Below are positions 43,752-53,053 of a DNA stretch of 64,000 nt, piece by piece; the first letter of the stretch is position 1, and each line of letters begins with the position of its first letter. The stretch lies in the NCBI GenBank assembly GCA_016712525.1, contig JADJQX010000008.1, positions 496,001-560,000 on the forward strand, in the 5' to 3' direction. Position numbers and translations under genes: made by a program. The DNA is from Myxococcales bacterium (lineage in GTDB: Bacteria > Myxococcota_A > Polyangia > Polyangiales > Polyangiaceae). Under the pieces are notes generated by a model. That model was not told the origin of the DNA. It saw only the letters and a program-made list of their open reading frames with translations, and did no database searches.

Positions 43752-45410
43752 ATGTCCATCGCCCTGCTCGTCCTGCTCTTCTCCGTGGGCCTCGGCTCGG
43801 TGCTCTTCGTCGCGCGAGGCGTGCGTCGGGCGATGAAGCGCGAGCGCGGCAAGGTCTTGACGAGCGCGCTCGGCGCCGTCGCGGGCATCGTGTTCATCCG
43901 CCTCACCTACTGGGCCATGACGCTGCCGATCCTCCGCGGCTCGGCATGGACGGTGAAGGACGCGGCCGTTCGCGCCGGTGCGCTCTTGAGCGGGCTCGTG
44001 TTCCTGTGGGCGGGCCTCGCGGTGGTCGTGGCGCTCGCGTTCGACGTCGCCGAGCGCCGCGCGTTCGCGCTCTTCGTCGCGATCCGCCACGTGCGCTCGA
44101 AGAAATCCGGGTTCTTGTCGGCGATAAGCGGCCTCTCGATCGCGGGCGTCGCGATCGCGTCGTTCGTGCTGTGCGGCGCCACGAGCGTGATGGGCGGCTT
44201 CGCTGCCGACCTCAAACGAAAGATCCTGGGCAACAACGCCCACATCGTCGTCGATCAGACGTCCCTCGCCCCGTTCGAGGGTGGCGAGGAGCTGCTCGCT
44301 CGCGTGCGAAAGGCCCCTCACGTCATCGGCGCGTCGCCGGTGCTCTACGGCGAGGTGATGATCACCTCGAGCTCGAACCTCGCCGGCGTCGTCGTGCGTG
44401 GCATCGACCCGGGCACGATCGGCACGGTCATCGATCTCCCGACGAACATCGAGGTCGGGAAGATCGATTACCTGTCGAGCCCCGAGAAGCTCCTCCACCT
44501 CCCCGAGAAGGAGATCATCGGCCTCGGCCCCGGCGGGGAGCCCTACACCAAGGGCCCCGAGACGCTCGGGTTCGAGATCGACCCCGTCACACGCGAGAAG
44601 CTTCCCCCACCCCCCGTGAGGCCCGGCATCATCGTCGGGCGAGAGCTCGCGAAGACGCTCCACGTGTACGTGGGCGACGAGGTGACGCTCATCTCGCCGC
44701 TCGGCGACCTCGGCCCCATGGGCGTCATGCCCAAGACGAAGCGCTTCCGCGTGGCCGCCGTGTTCTTCAGTGGCATGTACGAGTACGACGCGAGCCACGT
44801 CTACACGACGCTCGACTCCGCCCGGGAGTACTTCGGCATGCCCGGCAAGGTGTCGGCGATCGACGTGAAGGTGGACGATCCCGAGCTCGACGGCTTCGAC
44901 TTCGGGGGCTTCGAGGCCGCCGTCGCGCGCCCCGAGCTCCGCATCCGCGATTGGCGCGGCATCAACAAGAACCTCTTCTCCGCCCTCAAGGTCGAGAAGA
45001 TCGCCGTGTTCCTGATCTTGACGCTGATGACCGTGGCGGCGAGCTTCTGCATCATCTGTACGCTCCTCCTGCTCGTCACCGAAAAGACCAAAGATATCGC
45101 TATATTGAAGGCTCTCGGTGCGACCGACGGGGCCATCCTGCGCACGTTCATCCTCGAGGGCGTGCTCGTCGGCTTCCTGGGTACGTTCCTCGGCGTGAGC
45201 TCGGCGACGGCGAGCTTCAAAGGGCTCGAATGGTTCGGCGTGCGCCTCGACCCCGACGTCTATTACATCGATCGCCTCCCGGTCGCGGTCAACGCGAGCG
45301 ACTTCGTGCTCGTCGCGGTGAGCGCCATCGTGATCTGCACGCTCGCCACGGTGTATCCGGCCGTCGCGGCGTCGAGCATTCGGCCGGTCGACGGCCTGCG
45401 GTTCGACTGA
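43752..45410 (+). CDS. LolC/LolE-type ABC transporter permease with extra N-terminal helices
   Basis: A 552-residue inner-membrane permease. From about residue 115, FVAIRHVRSKKSGFLSAISG and GGFAADLKRKILGNNAHIVV begin the LolC/E core: one helix, a large periplasmic domain, then three C-terminal helices (KIAVFLILTLMTVAASFCII; ending in the FtsX-like AILKALGATDGAILRTFILE block). The N-terminal ~110 residues hold two additional hydrophobic segments (about 1-20 and 35-60) plus a third helix, which Escherichia coli LolC/E lack. It works with an ATPase, and the next gene supplies an ATPase domain although of exporter type. The substrate is probably a lipoprotein or lipid, by family. The next gene starts 1 nt after its stop. 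Confidence 0.85.
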   Translation: MSIALLVLLFSVGLGSVLFVARGVRRAMKRERGKVLTSALGAVAGIVFIRLTYWAMTLPILRGSAWTVKDAAVRAGALLSGLVFLWAGLAVVVALAFDVAERRAFALFVAIRHVRSKKSGFLSAISGLSIAGVAIASFVLCGATSVMGGFAADLKRKILGNNAHIVVDQTSLAPFEGGEELLARVRKAPHVIGASPVLYGEVMITSSSNLAGVVVRGIDPGTIGTVIDLPTNIEVGKIDYLSSPEKLLHLPEKEIIGLGPGGEPYTKGPETLGFEIDPVTREKLPPPPVRPGIIVGRELAKTLHVYVGDEVTLISPLGDLGPMGVMPKTKRFRVAAVFFSGMYEYDASHVYTTLDSAREYFGMPGKVSAIDVKVDDPELDGFDFGGFEAAVARPELRIRDWRGINKNLFSALKVEKIAVFLILTLMTVAASFCIICTLLLLVTEKTKDIAILKALGATDGAILRTFILEGVLVGFLGTFLGVSSATASFKGLEWFGVRLDPDVYYIDRLPVAVNASDFVLVAVSAIVICTLATVYPAVAASSIRPVDGLRFD

Positions 45411-45411
45411 C

Positions 45412-47301
45412 GTGGCGAAGGCTCCGCGCCGCACCGTCTCTCCGGAAAAAAAAGACGACGAGCGCCCGCTCGGCGAGCGCTTGCGGGAGAGCGCGCGGTA
45501 CACTGTCCGCACCGCGCGCCTCGTGTTCCGGTCGGCCCCTCGCCTAGCCTCGGCCTTCGTCGCCCTGACGCTCGCGGCGAGCGCCCTGCCCCTCGCCGTC
45601 GCGTTCATCGGGAAGCGCCTCGTCGACGCCGTGGTGGCGAAGCACGAGCGCGAGGCCCTCGCGTGGGTCGCCGCCGAGCTCGCCGTGGTCGTGACGCTCG
45701 CCCTCGTCACGCGGGGGGCCCAGCTCGCGCGCCTCGTGCTCGGCTCGCGTCTCGGGGTCGACGTGAACACGGCCATCTTGGCCAAGGCCACCACCCTAAG
45801 CCTGCCCGACTTCGAGGACTCCGAGCTCTACGACCGCATGACCCGCGCCCGACGCGAGGCCTCGTCGCGCCCCGTCGCCCTCGTGAGCGACGCCTTCTCG
45901 TTCGTGCAGAATACATTGACGCTCTTGGGGTACTTGGCGCTGCTCGTGGGGTTCGGCGGCTGGGTCGCGGCGCTCCTGCTCCTCTCGACCGTGCCGGCCA
46001 CGATCGCCGAGGTTCGTTTCGGGAAGAAGCAGTTCAAGCTCCGCAACTGGCGCTCGCCCGAGTCACGGAAGCTCCTCTACCTGGAGCAGGCGCTCGCGAG
46101 CGACGAGCACGCGAAGGAGATCCGCCTCTTCGACCTCGGCGCGCTCTTCCTCGGGCGGTACGTGGAGACCGCCGAGGCCTTCTACCAAGAGGACACGAAG
46201 CTCGCGGTGAAGAAGTCGGCCACCACCACGGGGCTCTCGCTCATCGCGACGCTCGCCCTCTACGCGACGTACGCGTCGGTCGCGCTCCTCGCGGCCCGCG
46301 GTGCCCTCTCGCTCGGCACGATGACGATGTACGTGCTCGCGTTCCGTCAGGGCCAGTCCGCCTTCCAGAGCGCGCTCTCTTCGGTCGGGTCCATCTACGA
46401 GCACAACCTGTACATGTCGAACCTCTTCGGCTTCCTGGGTGACGACGAGGCCTCGTTCGGCGCCCTCGCCGTGACCTCCGGAGATGGCGCGACGACACGT
46501 GCGAAGACGGACGCGCTCCCGAGCGCGCCGAGGAGCGGCGGCGCAGAGATCCGCTTCGAAGGGGTCGGCTTTCGTTACCCAGGCAAGGAGGCCTACGCGC
46601 TGCGGGGGATCGATCTCGTCCTCCGCCCCGGGGAGAAGGTGGCGCTCGTGGGCCACAACGGCGCCGGCAAGACCACCTTCGTGAAGCTCATGACCGGCCT
46701 CTACACACCGACCGAGGGGCGCATCCTCGTCGACGGCCGGGACGTCGCCGAGTGGGACAGGCGCGCCCTCGTCCGAAGGTTCGGCGTGGTCTTCCAGGAC
46801 TTCAACCAGTACCAGCTCTCGCTCCGCGAGAACGTCGGGGTCGGTGAGGTCGCACGCATGCACGACGACGACGCGATCGAGCGCGCCGTCGCGCGGGGCG
46901 GAGCGACCACGGTCGTCGAGTCGCTCGCCGAGAAGGGCGGCCTCGACGCCGCGCTCGGGCAGTGGTTCCGCGGAGGTGTGGAGCTCTCCGGCGGACAGTG
47001 GCAGAAGATCGCGCTCGCCCGAGGGTTCATGCGCGAGGACGCCGACGTGCTCGTGCTCGACGAGCCTACGGCCGCGCTCGACGCCGAGAGCGAGCACGTG
47101 GTGTTCGACCGGTTCCAGGCGCTCGCCGAGGGCCGCACGACCCTCGTGATTTCCCATCGATTTCCGACGGTTCGCATGGCCGACCGCATCGTCGTGCTGG
47201 ACGGCGGCGCGGTGTGCGAGGAAGGCACACACGACGCGTTGGTCGCCCGTGAAGGGCTCTACGCGAGGCTCTTCAAGCTTCAAGCTCGTGGGTACACCTG
47301 A
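45412..47301 (+). CDS. ABC half-exporter (fused transmembrane and ATPase domains)
   Basis: A 629-residue ABC transporter. Residues ~35-330 form the transmembrane domain with several helices. The nucleotide-binding domain starts near residue 375: Walker A GHNGAGKTTF (~413-422), signature SGGQWQKIALARG, Walker B DVLVLDEPTAALD and the H-loop ISHRFPTV. GTG start 1 nt after the LolC/E-like permease stop, so the two are co-transcribed. It is unusual to see a LolC/E permease beside a complete half-exporter rather than a LolD ATPase, so the two may be independent transporters. The substrate is unknown; the domain order is that of lipid or peptide exporters. Confidence 0.9.
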   Translation: MAKAPRRTVSPEKKDDERPLGERLRESARYTVRTARLVFRSAPRLASAFVALTLAASALPLAVAFIGKRLVDAVVAKHEREALAWVAAELAVVVTLALVTRGAQLARLVLGSRLGVDVNTAILAKATTLSLPDFEDSELYDRMTRARREASSRPVALVSDAFSFVQNTLTLLGYLALLVGFGGWVAALLLLSTVPATIAEVRFGKKQFKLRNWRSPESRKLLYLEQALASDEHAKEIRLFDLGALFLGRYVETAEAFYQEDTKLAVKKSATTTGLSLIATLALYATYASVALLAARGALSLGTMTMYVLAFRQGQSAFQSALSSVGSIYEHNLYMSNLFGFLGDDEASFGALAVTSGDGATTRAKTDALPSAPRSGGAEIRFEGVGFRYPGKEAYALRGIDLVLRPGEKVALVGHNGAGKTTFVKLMTGLYTPTEGRILVDGRDVAEWDRRALVRRFGVVFQDFNQYQLSLRENVGVGEVARMHDDDAIERAVARGGATTVVESLAEKGGLDAALGQWFRGGVELSGGQWQKIALARGFMREDADVLVLDEPTAALDAESEHVVFDRFQALAEGRTTLVISHRFPTVRMADRIVVLDGGAVCEEGTHDALVAREGLYARLFKLQARGYT

Positions 47302-47388
47302 AGGATTTTCGCGATCGCCGTCGTGCTTGTCGGCGCGAGCGGGTTCGGGCGAGCATGGGGGAGGAGCGGCGGTTCGCCGCCTTGGCGA

Positions 47389-49239
47389 ATGCGAGACGAC
47401 GACATCCCGCAAGGGGAAAAGATTGGGGCCTATCGCATCGTCCGGAGGCTCTCCCGCGGCCCCATCGCCGACGTGTGGCTCGCGAAGGCCGAGGGCCCGC
47501 TCGGGTTCGAGCGCACCGTCACGCTAAAGAGGCTCGCCGATCGGCACCCCACCGACAGCGCCGTCGCGCGGACGTTCGCGACCGAGGCCGCGGCCTACGC
47601 CAAGCTCTCGCACCCGTCGATCGTGCGCCTCTTCGACTTCTTCTCGCACGACGACGAGCTCGTCATGGTGCTCGAGCACGTCGACGGCCCGACCCTCGAG
47701 GCGCTCGTCGCCGCCGCGACCGGCGCCGGCCTGACCGTGCCCGACGGTGCCGCGCTCTACGTCGCGATTTGCCTCTTCGAAGGGCTCGCCAAAGCCCACG
47801 CCGTCCGGGACGACGACGGCCTCGCCTCCCCCATCGTGCACCGCGGCGTGAGCCCCGCGACGATCCAGATCGCCTTCGACGGCGACGTGAAGCTCGCCGA
47901 TTTCGGCGTGGCGAAGGTGACGGGGGTGCGCTCCGAGACCGAGGCTGGCGCGCTCAAAGGCACGCTCGGGTACATGGCGCCCGAGCAAGTCAAGGGCAAG
48001 CCCATCGGGCCCCACACCGACGTGTACGCCGCGGGCGTCTTGGTGTGGGAGCTGCTCGCGAGGAGGCCGGCCTTCAAGGCGCCTGGCGCGAGTGATTTCG
48101 CCGTGCTCAAAGCGATGGCCGAGCCGAGCCTCCCTTCGCTCGACGAGCTCCGCCGCGATCTGGATCGGCGCGTGCGCGAGGTCGTCGGGGCGTGTTTGAT
48201 CGTCGACGACGCACGACGCGTGGTCACGGCCGCCGAGGTCGCGCGCACCCTCCGCGACGTGTGCCCGCCCGAGACCGGACGCGGGGAGCTCGTCGAGCTC
48301 GTGACCAAGCTCCGCGGCACCCTCGAGCCACGCGACGAGCCCGAGGGAACGAGGCCCTCGTGGCGATCGTCCGTGCCCGACGAGACCTCGGCCGACACGC
48401 TGCTCGACAGCCTTTTTTCGCTCGATGCGCCGCACGGCCCCGACAGCGCCGCCACACCGCCCAAGGCACCCGAGGTCGACGCGCCGAGCCCCGCGAAAGC
48501 CGTTGCCGCCCCCCCCTCGCCCAAGTCGCCCTCGCCCCCGCCCGCAGCTCCGCTCCCCACTCCGACACGCGACGAGCCGCGCGTGACCGAAGCCTCACCC
48601 CGTGCGACCGCCCCGCTCGCCTCGGCGCCGCGCTCGGGCAAGCCGGAGGTCGACGCGGCCGACGCGGACCTCGTCGCGAGCCTGCACGCCGCCCCCGCGA
48701 GCACGTCGAAGCCACGCCCTACCCACCGTCCGGTGAGCCCTCCGGCCGCCGCGCCGCGCACGACGGGAGGGTTCGCCGTCACCTACGGCATCGTGGCCGT
48801 AGCGCTCCTCGCGCTCTCCGGCCTCGTGTACGCGAAGCGCGCGGCCGTAGCCGAGATCATGCTGGACCATCCGACCGAGCCCGTCCCGTTCGTTCCGTCG
48901 GATCCGTTCCCGCCCCACGAGGCGCCGATCGTGCTCCCGCCCACGGCCGATGCTCGCGCGGCCGCGCCGTCCCCGTCCGCCACGACCGACCCCCCCGCGC
49001 CGAGCGGCCCCGTCCCGCGCGACACGGGTCCGACGGACGCAGGCCCCCGCGATGCCATCCTCGACACGTCCCCGGCCACGCCCGGGCACCGCATCTTCGT
49101 GGACGGGAAGGTCGTCGGCGAGACGCCCCAGCGCGTCGTCGTGCCGTGCGGAAAGCGCACGATCCAGCTCGGAAAGGGCGCCCCGGTGCGCACACTCGAT
49201 CTGGCCTGCGGGAAGACGACCCCTCTAGGCGACAAATAA
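47389..49239 (+). CDS. predicted pseudokinase with a membrane helix and a PEGA-like C-terminus
   Basis: A 616-residue protein with a Hanks kinase fold (residues ~10-300). Lys47 (VTLK) and the DFG motif (LADFGVAK, 171-173) are intact, and APE appears as MAPEQVKG. The catalytic loop is HRGVSPAT (151-158) instead of HRDIKPAN, so the catalytic Asp and Asn are replaced. The glycine loop is also degenerate (LSRGPIADVWLA). It should not phosphorylate efficiently and may instead bind nucleotide or act as a scaffold. A long Pro/Ala linker, a membrane helix near residue 470 (YGIVAVALLALSGLVYAKRA) and a terminal PEGA-type segment (HRIFVDGKVVGETPQRVVVP) follow. Start ATG at 47389. Confidence 0.82.
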   Translation: MRDDDIPQGEKIGAYRIVRRLSRGPIADVWLAKAEGPLGFERTVTLKRLADRHPTDSAVARTFATEAAAYAKLSHPSIVRLFDFFSHDDELVMVLEHVDGPTLEALVAAATGAGLTVPDGAALYVAICLFEGLAKAHAVRDDDGLASPIVHRGVSPATIQIAFDGDVKLADFGVAKVTGVRSETEAGALKGTLGYMAPEQVKGKPIGPHTDVYAAGVLVWELLARRPAFKAPGASDFAVLKAMAEPSLPSLDELRRDLDRRVREVVGACLIVDDARRVVTAAEVARTLRDVCPPETGRGELVELVTKLRGTLEPRDEPEGTRPSWRSSVPDETSADTLLDSLFSLDAPHGPDSAATPPKAPEVDAPSPAKAVAAPPSPKSPSPPPAAPLPTPTRDEPRVTEASPRATAPLASAPRSGKPEVDAADADLVASLHAAPASTSKPRPTHRPVSPPAAAPRTTGGFAVTYGIVAVALLALSGLVYAKRAAVAEIMLDHPTEPVPFVPSDPFPPHEAPIVLPPTADARAAAPSPSATTDPPAPSGPVPRDTGPTDAGPRDAILDTSPATPGHRIFVDGKVVGETPQRVVVPCGKRTIQLGKGAPVRTLDLACGKTTPLGDK

Positions 49240-49293
49240 CCACACAGTGCGCCTGTGCCTAGAACGCGCGGGGCGTGGTAGCCTCGCCGCGCT

Positions 49294-50232
49294 TTGCGCT
49301 CCACTTCCCCCCACGCCCGCTCCGTCGTCGCGCTCGTCACGGCCGCGGCCCTCACGCTCGAGCCGCTCGCGCTCGCGCAGCCGAAGGCCCCGCCCAAAGG
49401 GCCCGCGCCCTCGGCGACCCCTGCGCCGCGCGGGGATCTCATCGCGCGCGGCCGTGAGCTCTTCGAGGACCAGCAGTACGAAGAGTCGATCCAGACGCTC
49501 TCGGCGGCGCTCCTCCGACCGGGGAACACGAAGGCCCAGAAGGTCGACGTCTACCGCCTCTTGGCCCTCAACTACATCACGCTGAACCGCAAAGAAGAGG
49601 CCGAGAGCGCCGTGCGCGGCCTCCTCTGCATCGACCCCGACTACCAGCTCCCCGCGAGCGAGTCGCCGCGGTTCCGGGACTTCATCGCGCAGACCCGCGC
49701 CAAGTGGGAGCAAGAGGGCAGGCCGGGCCTCGAGAAGCCCGAAGCGCCGCCCCCTCCGGCCGTGGGCATGCGCCACACGTCGCCCTCCGAGGCGAAGCGC
49801 GGCGCCGAGCTCGATCTCTCGGCGCGCCTCGAGGATCCCGGGCATCGCGTCGATCTCGTCGAGCTCTACTTTCGTACCGGGACGAAGGGCCCCTTCGAGA
49901 AGGTCCGCGCGCGTGTCGACGGCGACGGCGTGCGCGCCACGATCCCGGCCACGGCGGTGAAGCCCCCGCTCGTCGAGTACTACCTCCAAGGCTTCGACAA
50001 GGCCGGGCTCCCGGTCGTCTCCCGCGGCGACGCGGCCGCTCCCTTCCGCGTGCCCGTCCCCGAGCCGAAGAGCGGTGGGTGGGTGCTGCCCGTCGCGATC
50101 GGCGGCGGCGTCGTGGGCGCGGCGGCCATCGTGGTCGGCAGCCTCGCGCTCGCGGGCGTGTTCTCGTCCACCACGACGCCCCCTCCGCCCGGCCCCGGCC
50201 AGGGGACCGTCACCGTCACCATCCGCGAGTGA
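49294..50232 (+). CDS. TPR-like protein with signal peptide and C-terminal membrane helix
   Basis: A 312-residue exported protein read from TTG at 49294; no ATG or GTG exists in frame upstream and the signal peptide (SVVALVTAAALTLEPLALAQ) supports it. Residues ~50-130 look like tetratricopeptide helices (LIARGRELFEDQQYEESIQT, VYRLLALNYITLNRKEEAES). A beta-rich middle (VDLVELYFRTGTKGPFEKVR) and one C-terminal membrane helix (VGAAAIVVGSLALAGVF, ~residue 275) follow. The TPR part and the membrane tail resemble other lipoprotein-rich-lineage surface proteins; partners are unknown. It may be co-transcribed with prmA, whose possible GTG start overlaps its stop. Confidence 0.7.
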   Translation: MRSTSPHARSVVALVTAAALTLEPLALAQPKAPPKGPAPSATPAPRGDLIARGRELFEDQQYEESIQTLSAALLRPGNTKAQKVDVYRLLALNYITLNRKEEAESAVRGLLCIDPDYQLPASESPRFRDFIAQTRAKWEQEGRPGLEKPEAPPPPAVGMRHTSPSEAKRGAELDLSARLEDPGHRVDLVELYFRTGTKGPFEKVRARVDGDGVRATIPATAVKPPLVEYYLQGFDKAGLPVVSRGDAAAPFRVPVPEPKSGGWVLPVAIGGGVVGAAAIVVGSLALAGVFSSTTTPPPPGPGQGTVTVTIRE

Positions 50233-50258
50233 ACGCGGCGTTCGCGATCGATCCCTCC

Positions 50259-51119
50259 ATGAGCCAAGAGCCACGATTTCCGTTCCTCCACGTCCACGTC
50301 TCGCCCGACGACGCCGATCTCGTCTCGAGCGATCTCTTCGATCTCGGCGCCACCGGCGTCGAAGAGCGCGACGAGACCACCCTCAAGAAGAACGAGACCT
50401 CGGGCAAGGTCACGCTCGTCGCGTCCTTCGAGGACGAGGCGACCGCCAACCTCGCCATCGAGTCGCTCGACCCGGCCCTCGAGCCGCGCCTCGAGTGGGT
50501 CGTCGGCGACGCCTGGCGCGACGCTTGGAAAGAGCATTTTCGCCCATTCGCCGTGGCCCCGGGCCTCGTCGTGCGCCCCCCGTGGGAGGCCTACGAAGCC
50601 AAAGAGGGCGAGCGCGTGCTCGAGCTCGAGCCGGGCCGCGCGTTCGGCACGGGCCTCCACGAGACGACGTCCCTCGTGTGCGGCGCGCTCGTCGCCCACG
50701 GAGACGAGCTCCGCGGAAAGCCCATCCTCGACGTGGGCACGGGCAGCGGCATCCTCGCGCTCGCGGCGATCCACCTCGGCGCCTCGCACGCGACCTGCAC
50801 GGACAACGACGACGAGGTCATCCCCGTCGTGCTCGAGAACGCCGAGCGCAACGGCATGACCGACAAGGTGAAGGCCGCCGCGATCGGGCTCGACGCCGTC
50901 GAGGGCACCTTCCCCGTCGTGGTCGCCAACATCGAGGCGCGCGTGCTCGTGCCCATGGCGAACGACCTCAAGGCCAAGGTCGCGAAGGGCGGGCTGCTCG
51001 TGCTGTCGGGCATCTTGCTCCCGCAAGAAGAAGAGGTCGTCGCGGCGTACGCGCCGTTCCAGGTCGTGTCGGCGCCCAAGAAGGGCGAGTGGGTCGCGAT
51101 CGTGCTCCGCGCGCCGTGA
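50259..51119 (+). CDS. prmA: ribosomal protein L11 methyltransferase
   Basis: Methylates ribosomal protein L11 using S-adenosylmethionine. The 286-residue length fits. The N-terminal substrate domain (FPFLHVHVSPDDADLVSSDL; EEHF-type block DAWKEHFRPFAVAPGLVVRP) precedes the SAM domain with motif I ILDVGTGSGILALAA, then the ANIEARVLVPMANDL loop. The GRAFGTGLHETT block is a PrmA hallmark. ATG at 50259 is preferred for its natural N-terminus. A GTG at 50229 overlaps the previous stop as GTGA and would add 10 residues. It overlaps rsmE at its 3' end, forming a translation-related operon. Confidence 0.93.
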   Translation: MSQEPRFPFLHVHVSPDDADLVSSDLFDLGATGVEERDETTLKKNETSGKVTLVASFEDEATANLAIESLDPALEPRLEWVVGDAWRDAWKEHFRPFAVAPGLVVRPPWEAYEAKEGERVLELEPGRAFGTGLHETTSLVCGALVAHGDELRGKPILDVGTGSGILALAAIHLGASHATCTDNDDEVIPVVLENAERNGMTDKVKAAAIGLDAVEGTFPVVVANIEARVLVPMANDLKAKVAKGGLLVLSGILLPQEEEVVAAYAPFQVVSAPKKGEWVAIVLRAP

Positions 51120-51850
51120 CCCGCCTCCTCCGCGCCCCGGTCCGTGGCCTCCACCAAGGCGCCATGCGGCTCGAGGGTGAGCTCGCCCACTACCTCACGC
51201 GGGTGCTCCGGCTCGAGCACGGCGCGGCGCTCGAGGTGTTCGATCCCGAGGCGAAGCTCGAGGCGCGCGCGAAGCTCTCGCTCGACGGCGCGAGCGTCAC
51301 GCTGCACGTCGAGGCGCTCGCTCCGGCGCGTGTCGTCGCGAGGCGCACGCTGTGCCTACTCCAAGGCCTGCCGAAGGGCGACAAGCTCGACGCCATCGTC
51401 CGCGACGCGACCGAGCTCGGGGCCTCGCGCGTCGTGCTCGTCGCCGCGGCGCGCTCCGTCGTGAAGCTCGATCCGAAGCGCGCCGAAGAGCGCCGCAGAA
51501 GGCTCCTGCGCATCGCCGAAGAGGCCGCGCGGCAGTCCGGTCGCGGCGACGTCCCCACGATCGAAGGCCCGTTCGCCCCCCGCGACGCAGCCTCGCGCGC
51601 CCCCGAAGGAGCCCGCTTCGTGCTCGCGCCCGGCACGCCCCACGGCCTCGGAGATGCGCTGCTCTCCGAGCTCGGCCACCCCGACACGCCGCTCACCTTC
51701 GCGGTAGGTCCCGAGGGCGGGCTCGCCGAGGACGAGCTCCGCGCCTTCGAGGACGAAGGCTTCCTCCGGGTGGGCCTCGGGCCCTTCGTGCTCCGGACCG
51801 AGACGGTCGCCGCGGCCGTGCTCGGCGCGGTCCGCGTCCTATCGACGTAA
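51116..51850 (+). CDS. rsmE: 16S rRNA (uracil1498-N3)-methyltransferase
   Basis: SPOUT-class methyltransferase that modifies U1498 of 16S rRNA. The 244-residue length is normal. The trefoil-knot SAM site is clear in FAVGPEGGLAEDEL and GLGPFVLRTETVAAAVLGAV, and the N-terminal PUA-like domain has LAHYLTRVLRLEHGAALEVF. The GTG start lies inside the prmA stop (GTGA), the frequent prmA-rsmE pairing. The transcript probably ends at the hairpin at 51878-51904. Confidence 0.94.
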   Translation: MTRLLRAPVRGLHQGAMRLEGELAHYLTRVLRLEHGAALEVFDPEAKLEARAKLSLDGASVTLHVEALAPARVVARRTLCLLQGLPKGDKLDAIVRDATELGASRVVLVAAARSVVKLDPKRAEERRRRLLRIAEEAARQSGRGDVPTIEGPFAPRDAASRAPEGARFVLAPGTPHGLGDALLSELGHPDTPLTFAVGPEGGLAEDELRAFEDEGFLRVGLGPFVLRTETVAAAVLGAVRVLST

Positions 51851-51877
51851 ACTGCCGTATCTTCTCGCATTTCCGGC

Positions 51878-51904
51878 CGTGCTCGCGTCTGCCTTTCGAG
51901 CACG
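51878..51904 (+). terminator. hairpin after rsmE
   Basis: CGTGCTCG / CGAGCACG, an 8-bp stem with an 11-nt loop, 28 nt after the rsmE stop. No T-run follows. Confidence 0.5.
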
Positions 51905-51986
51905 TGGTCCACGCTTCGTCCATGGCAGGGTCGAAAAGGCCTGCTATCTCTGGGCGTTACGGGTCCATCCCGAAAAACGAGGCTTC

Positions 51987-52991
51987 ATGAAACGCTCGAT
52001 CGCGCTCGCTTCTCTGCTCGCCCTGGCCGCTTCGCTCGTCGCCTGCTCCGCCGAAACGGACACCGGCCCCACCGCTGGGGACGACGAAGGCGCGGTCATC
52101 CCGAACATCGAGACGCTCACCGGCAAGAGCGTGCAGTGGGTCTATTCGGGTCCGCTCCCGAGCCTCGAGTCGCCCAAGGTGGAGGTGTCGATCCCCGCGA
52201 GCGTGGCGCTCGTGACGGGCCTCTTGCCCGAAGGGTACGACGTCGCCAAGCTCCCGCCCTACGCGCGCACGCGCCGCACCGAAGCGGGCCGCACCGAGCT
52301 CGCCATCGGCTACCCGGTCGCCACCGCCGCGACCGACAAGATCAACCCCGAGCGCAACGCGCCCTACCGCAACTGGCCGGGCGACAACAAAACGCTCTAT
52401 TCGATCCCGTTCACGCCCTCCGTGAAGGACTCGGCGAACAGCGACGCCACCATGTGGGGCGGCTTCCCGTTCATCAAGTACTCGTCCGTCGGCCACGCGC
52501 TCCACGGCCCCATCGACGTCGCCCCGGAGGAAGAGGGCGGCGAGGTGTGGAAGCTGAAGCGCGCCCCCGTGTCGAAGGGCTGCAACCGCATGGCCGGCGA
52601 GCACATCGTCGAGCTCGCGCACCTCATCGGCACCGACATGGCCACGAAGAACTGGGCCGAGAACACCGTGCTCCGCACCGCGGGCAAGGACGGCGTCGGC
52701 GTGCCCGTGCTCGTGCGCGAGGCGCAGATCTCCTGGAACGGCAAGGCCGTCGACTCGGACTACCCCGTGCACCCCGGCTACGAGGCGCGCGTGAAGCGCC
52801 CCGCCGCGGCCGAGGCGAACGTCTTCCACGCGTGGGACGCGAGCGCCGCCGAGTACCGCTCCTTCGTCTGCCCGCTCGACAAGAAGTGGCTCCGGCAGAA
52901 GGCCCTCACGGCCGTCCCGAAGGACTACTGCAAGACCCGCTGGCCGAACGCCGAGTGGTACACCGACTGGTCGCGCTTCGGCTTCCGCTGA
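51987..52991 (+). CDS. L,D-transpeptidase (YkuD)-like lipoprotein
   Basis: A 334-residue lipoprotein. MKRSIALASLLALAASLVAC provides the signal peptide and lipobox. The catalytic region reads VGHALHGPIDVAPEEEGGEV, then APVSKGCNRMAGEHIVELAH. The order His...HG...SxGC...R matches the YkuD fold, in which Cys is the nucleophile that crosslinks or anchors peptidoglycan. The usual HGCHN/R around the Cys is here SKGCNRM, with Lys before Gly. The region ahead (VYSGPLPSLESPKVEVSIPA) is beta-rich. The enzyme may attach lipoproteins or make 3-3 crosslinks; which is unknown. Single gene, followed by the 42-bp repeat array. Confidence 0.83.
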   Translation: MKRSIALASLLALAASLVACSAETDTGPTAGDDEGAVIPNIETLTGKSVQWVYSGPLPSLESPKVEVSIPASVALVTGLLPEGYDVAKLPPYARTRRTEAGRTELAIGYPVATAATDKINPERNAPYRNWPGDNKTLYSIPFTPSVKDSANSDATMWGGFPFIKYSSVGHALHGPIDVAPEEEGGEVWKLKRAPVSKGCNRMAGEHIVELAHLIGTDMATKNWAENTVLRTAGKDGVGVPVLVREAQISWNGKAVDSDYPVHPGYEARVKRPAAAEANVFHAWDASAAEYRSFVCPLDKKWLRQKALTAVPKDYCKTRWPNAEWYTDWSRFGFR

Positions 52992-53053
52992 GATTCGTCG
53001 AAGAGGCGAAAACCGCAGCGAAACGCGCGAAAGCCCCCCGGACGAGCTCCGAA

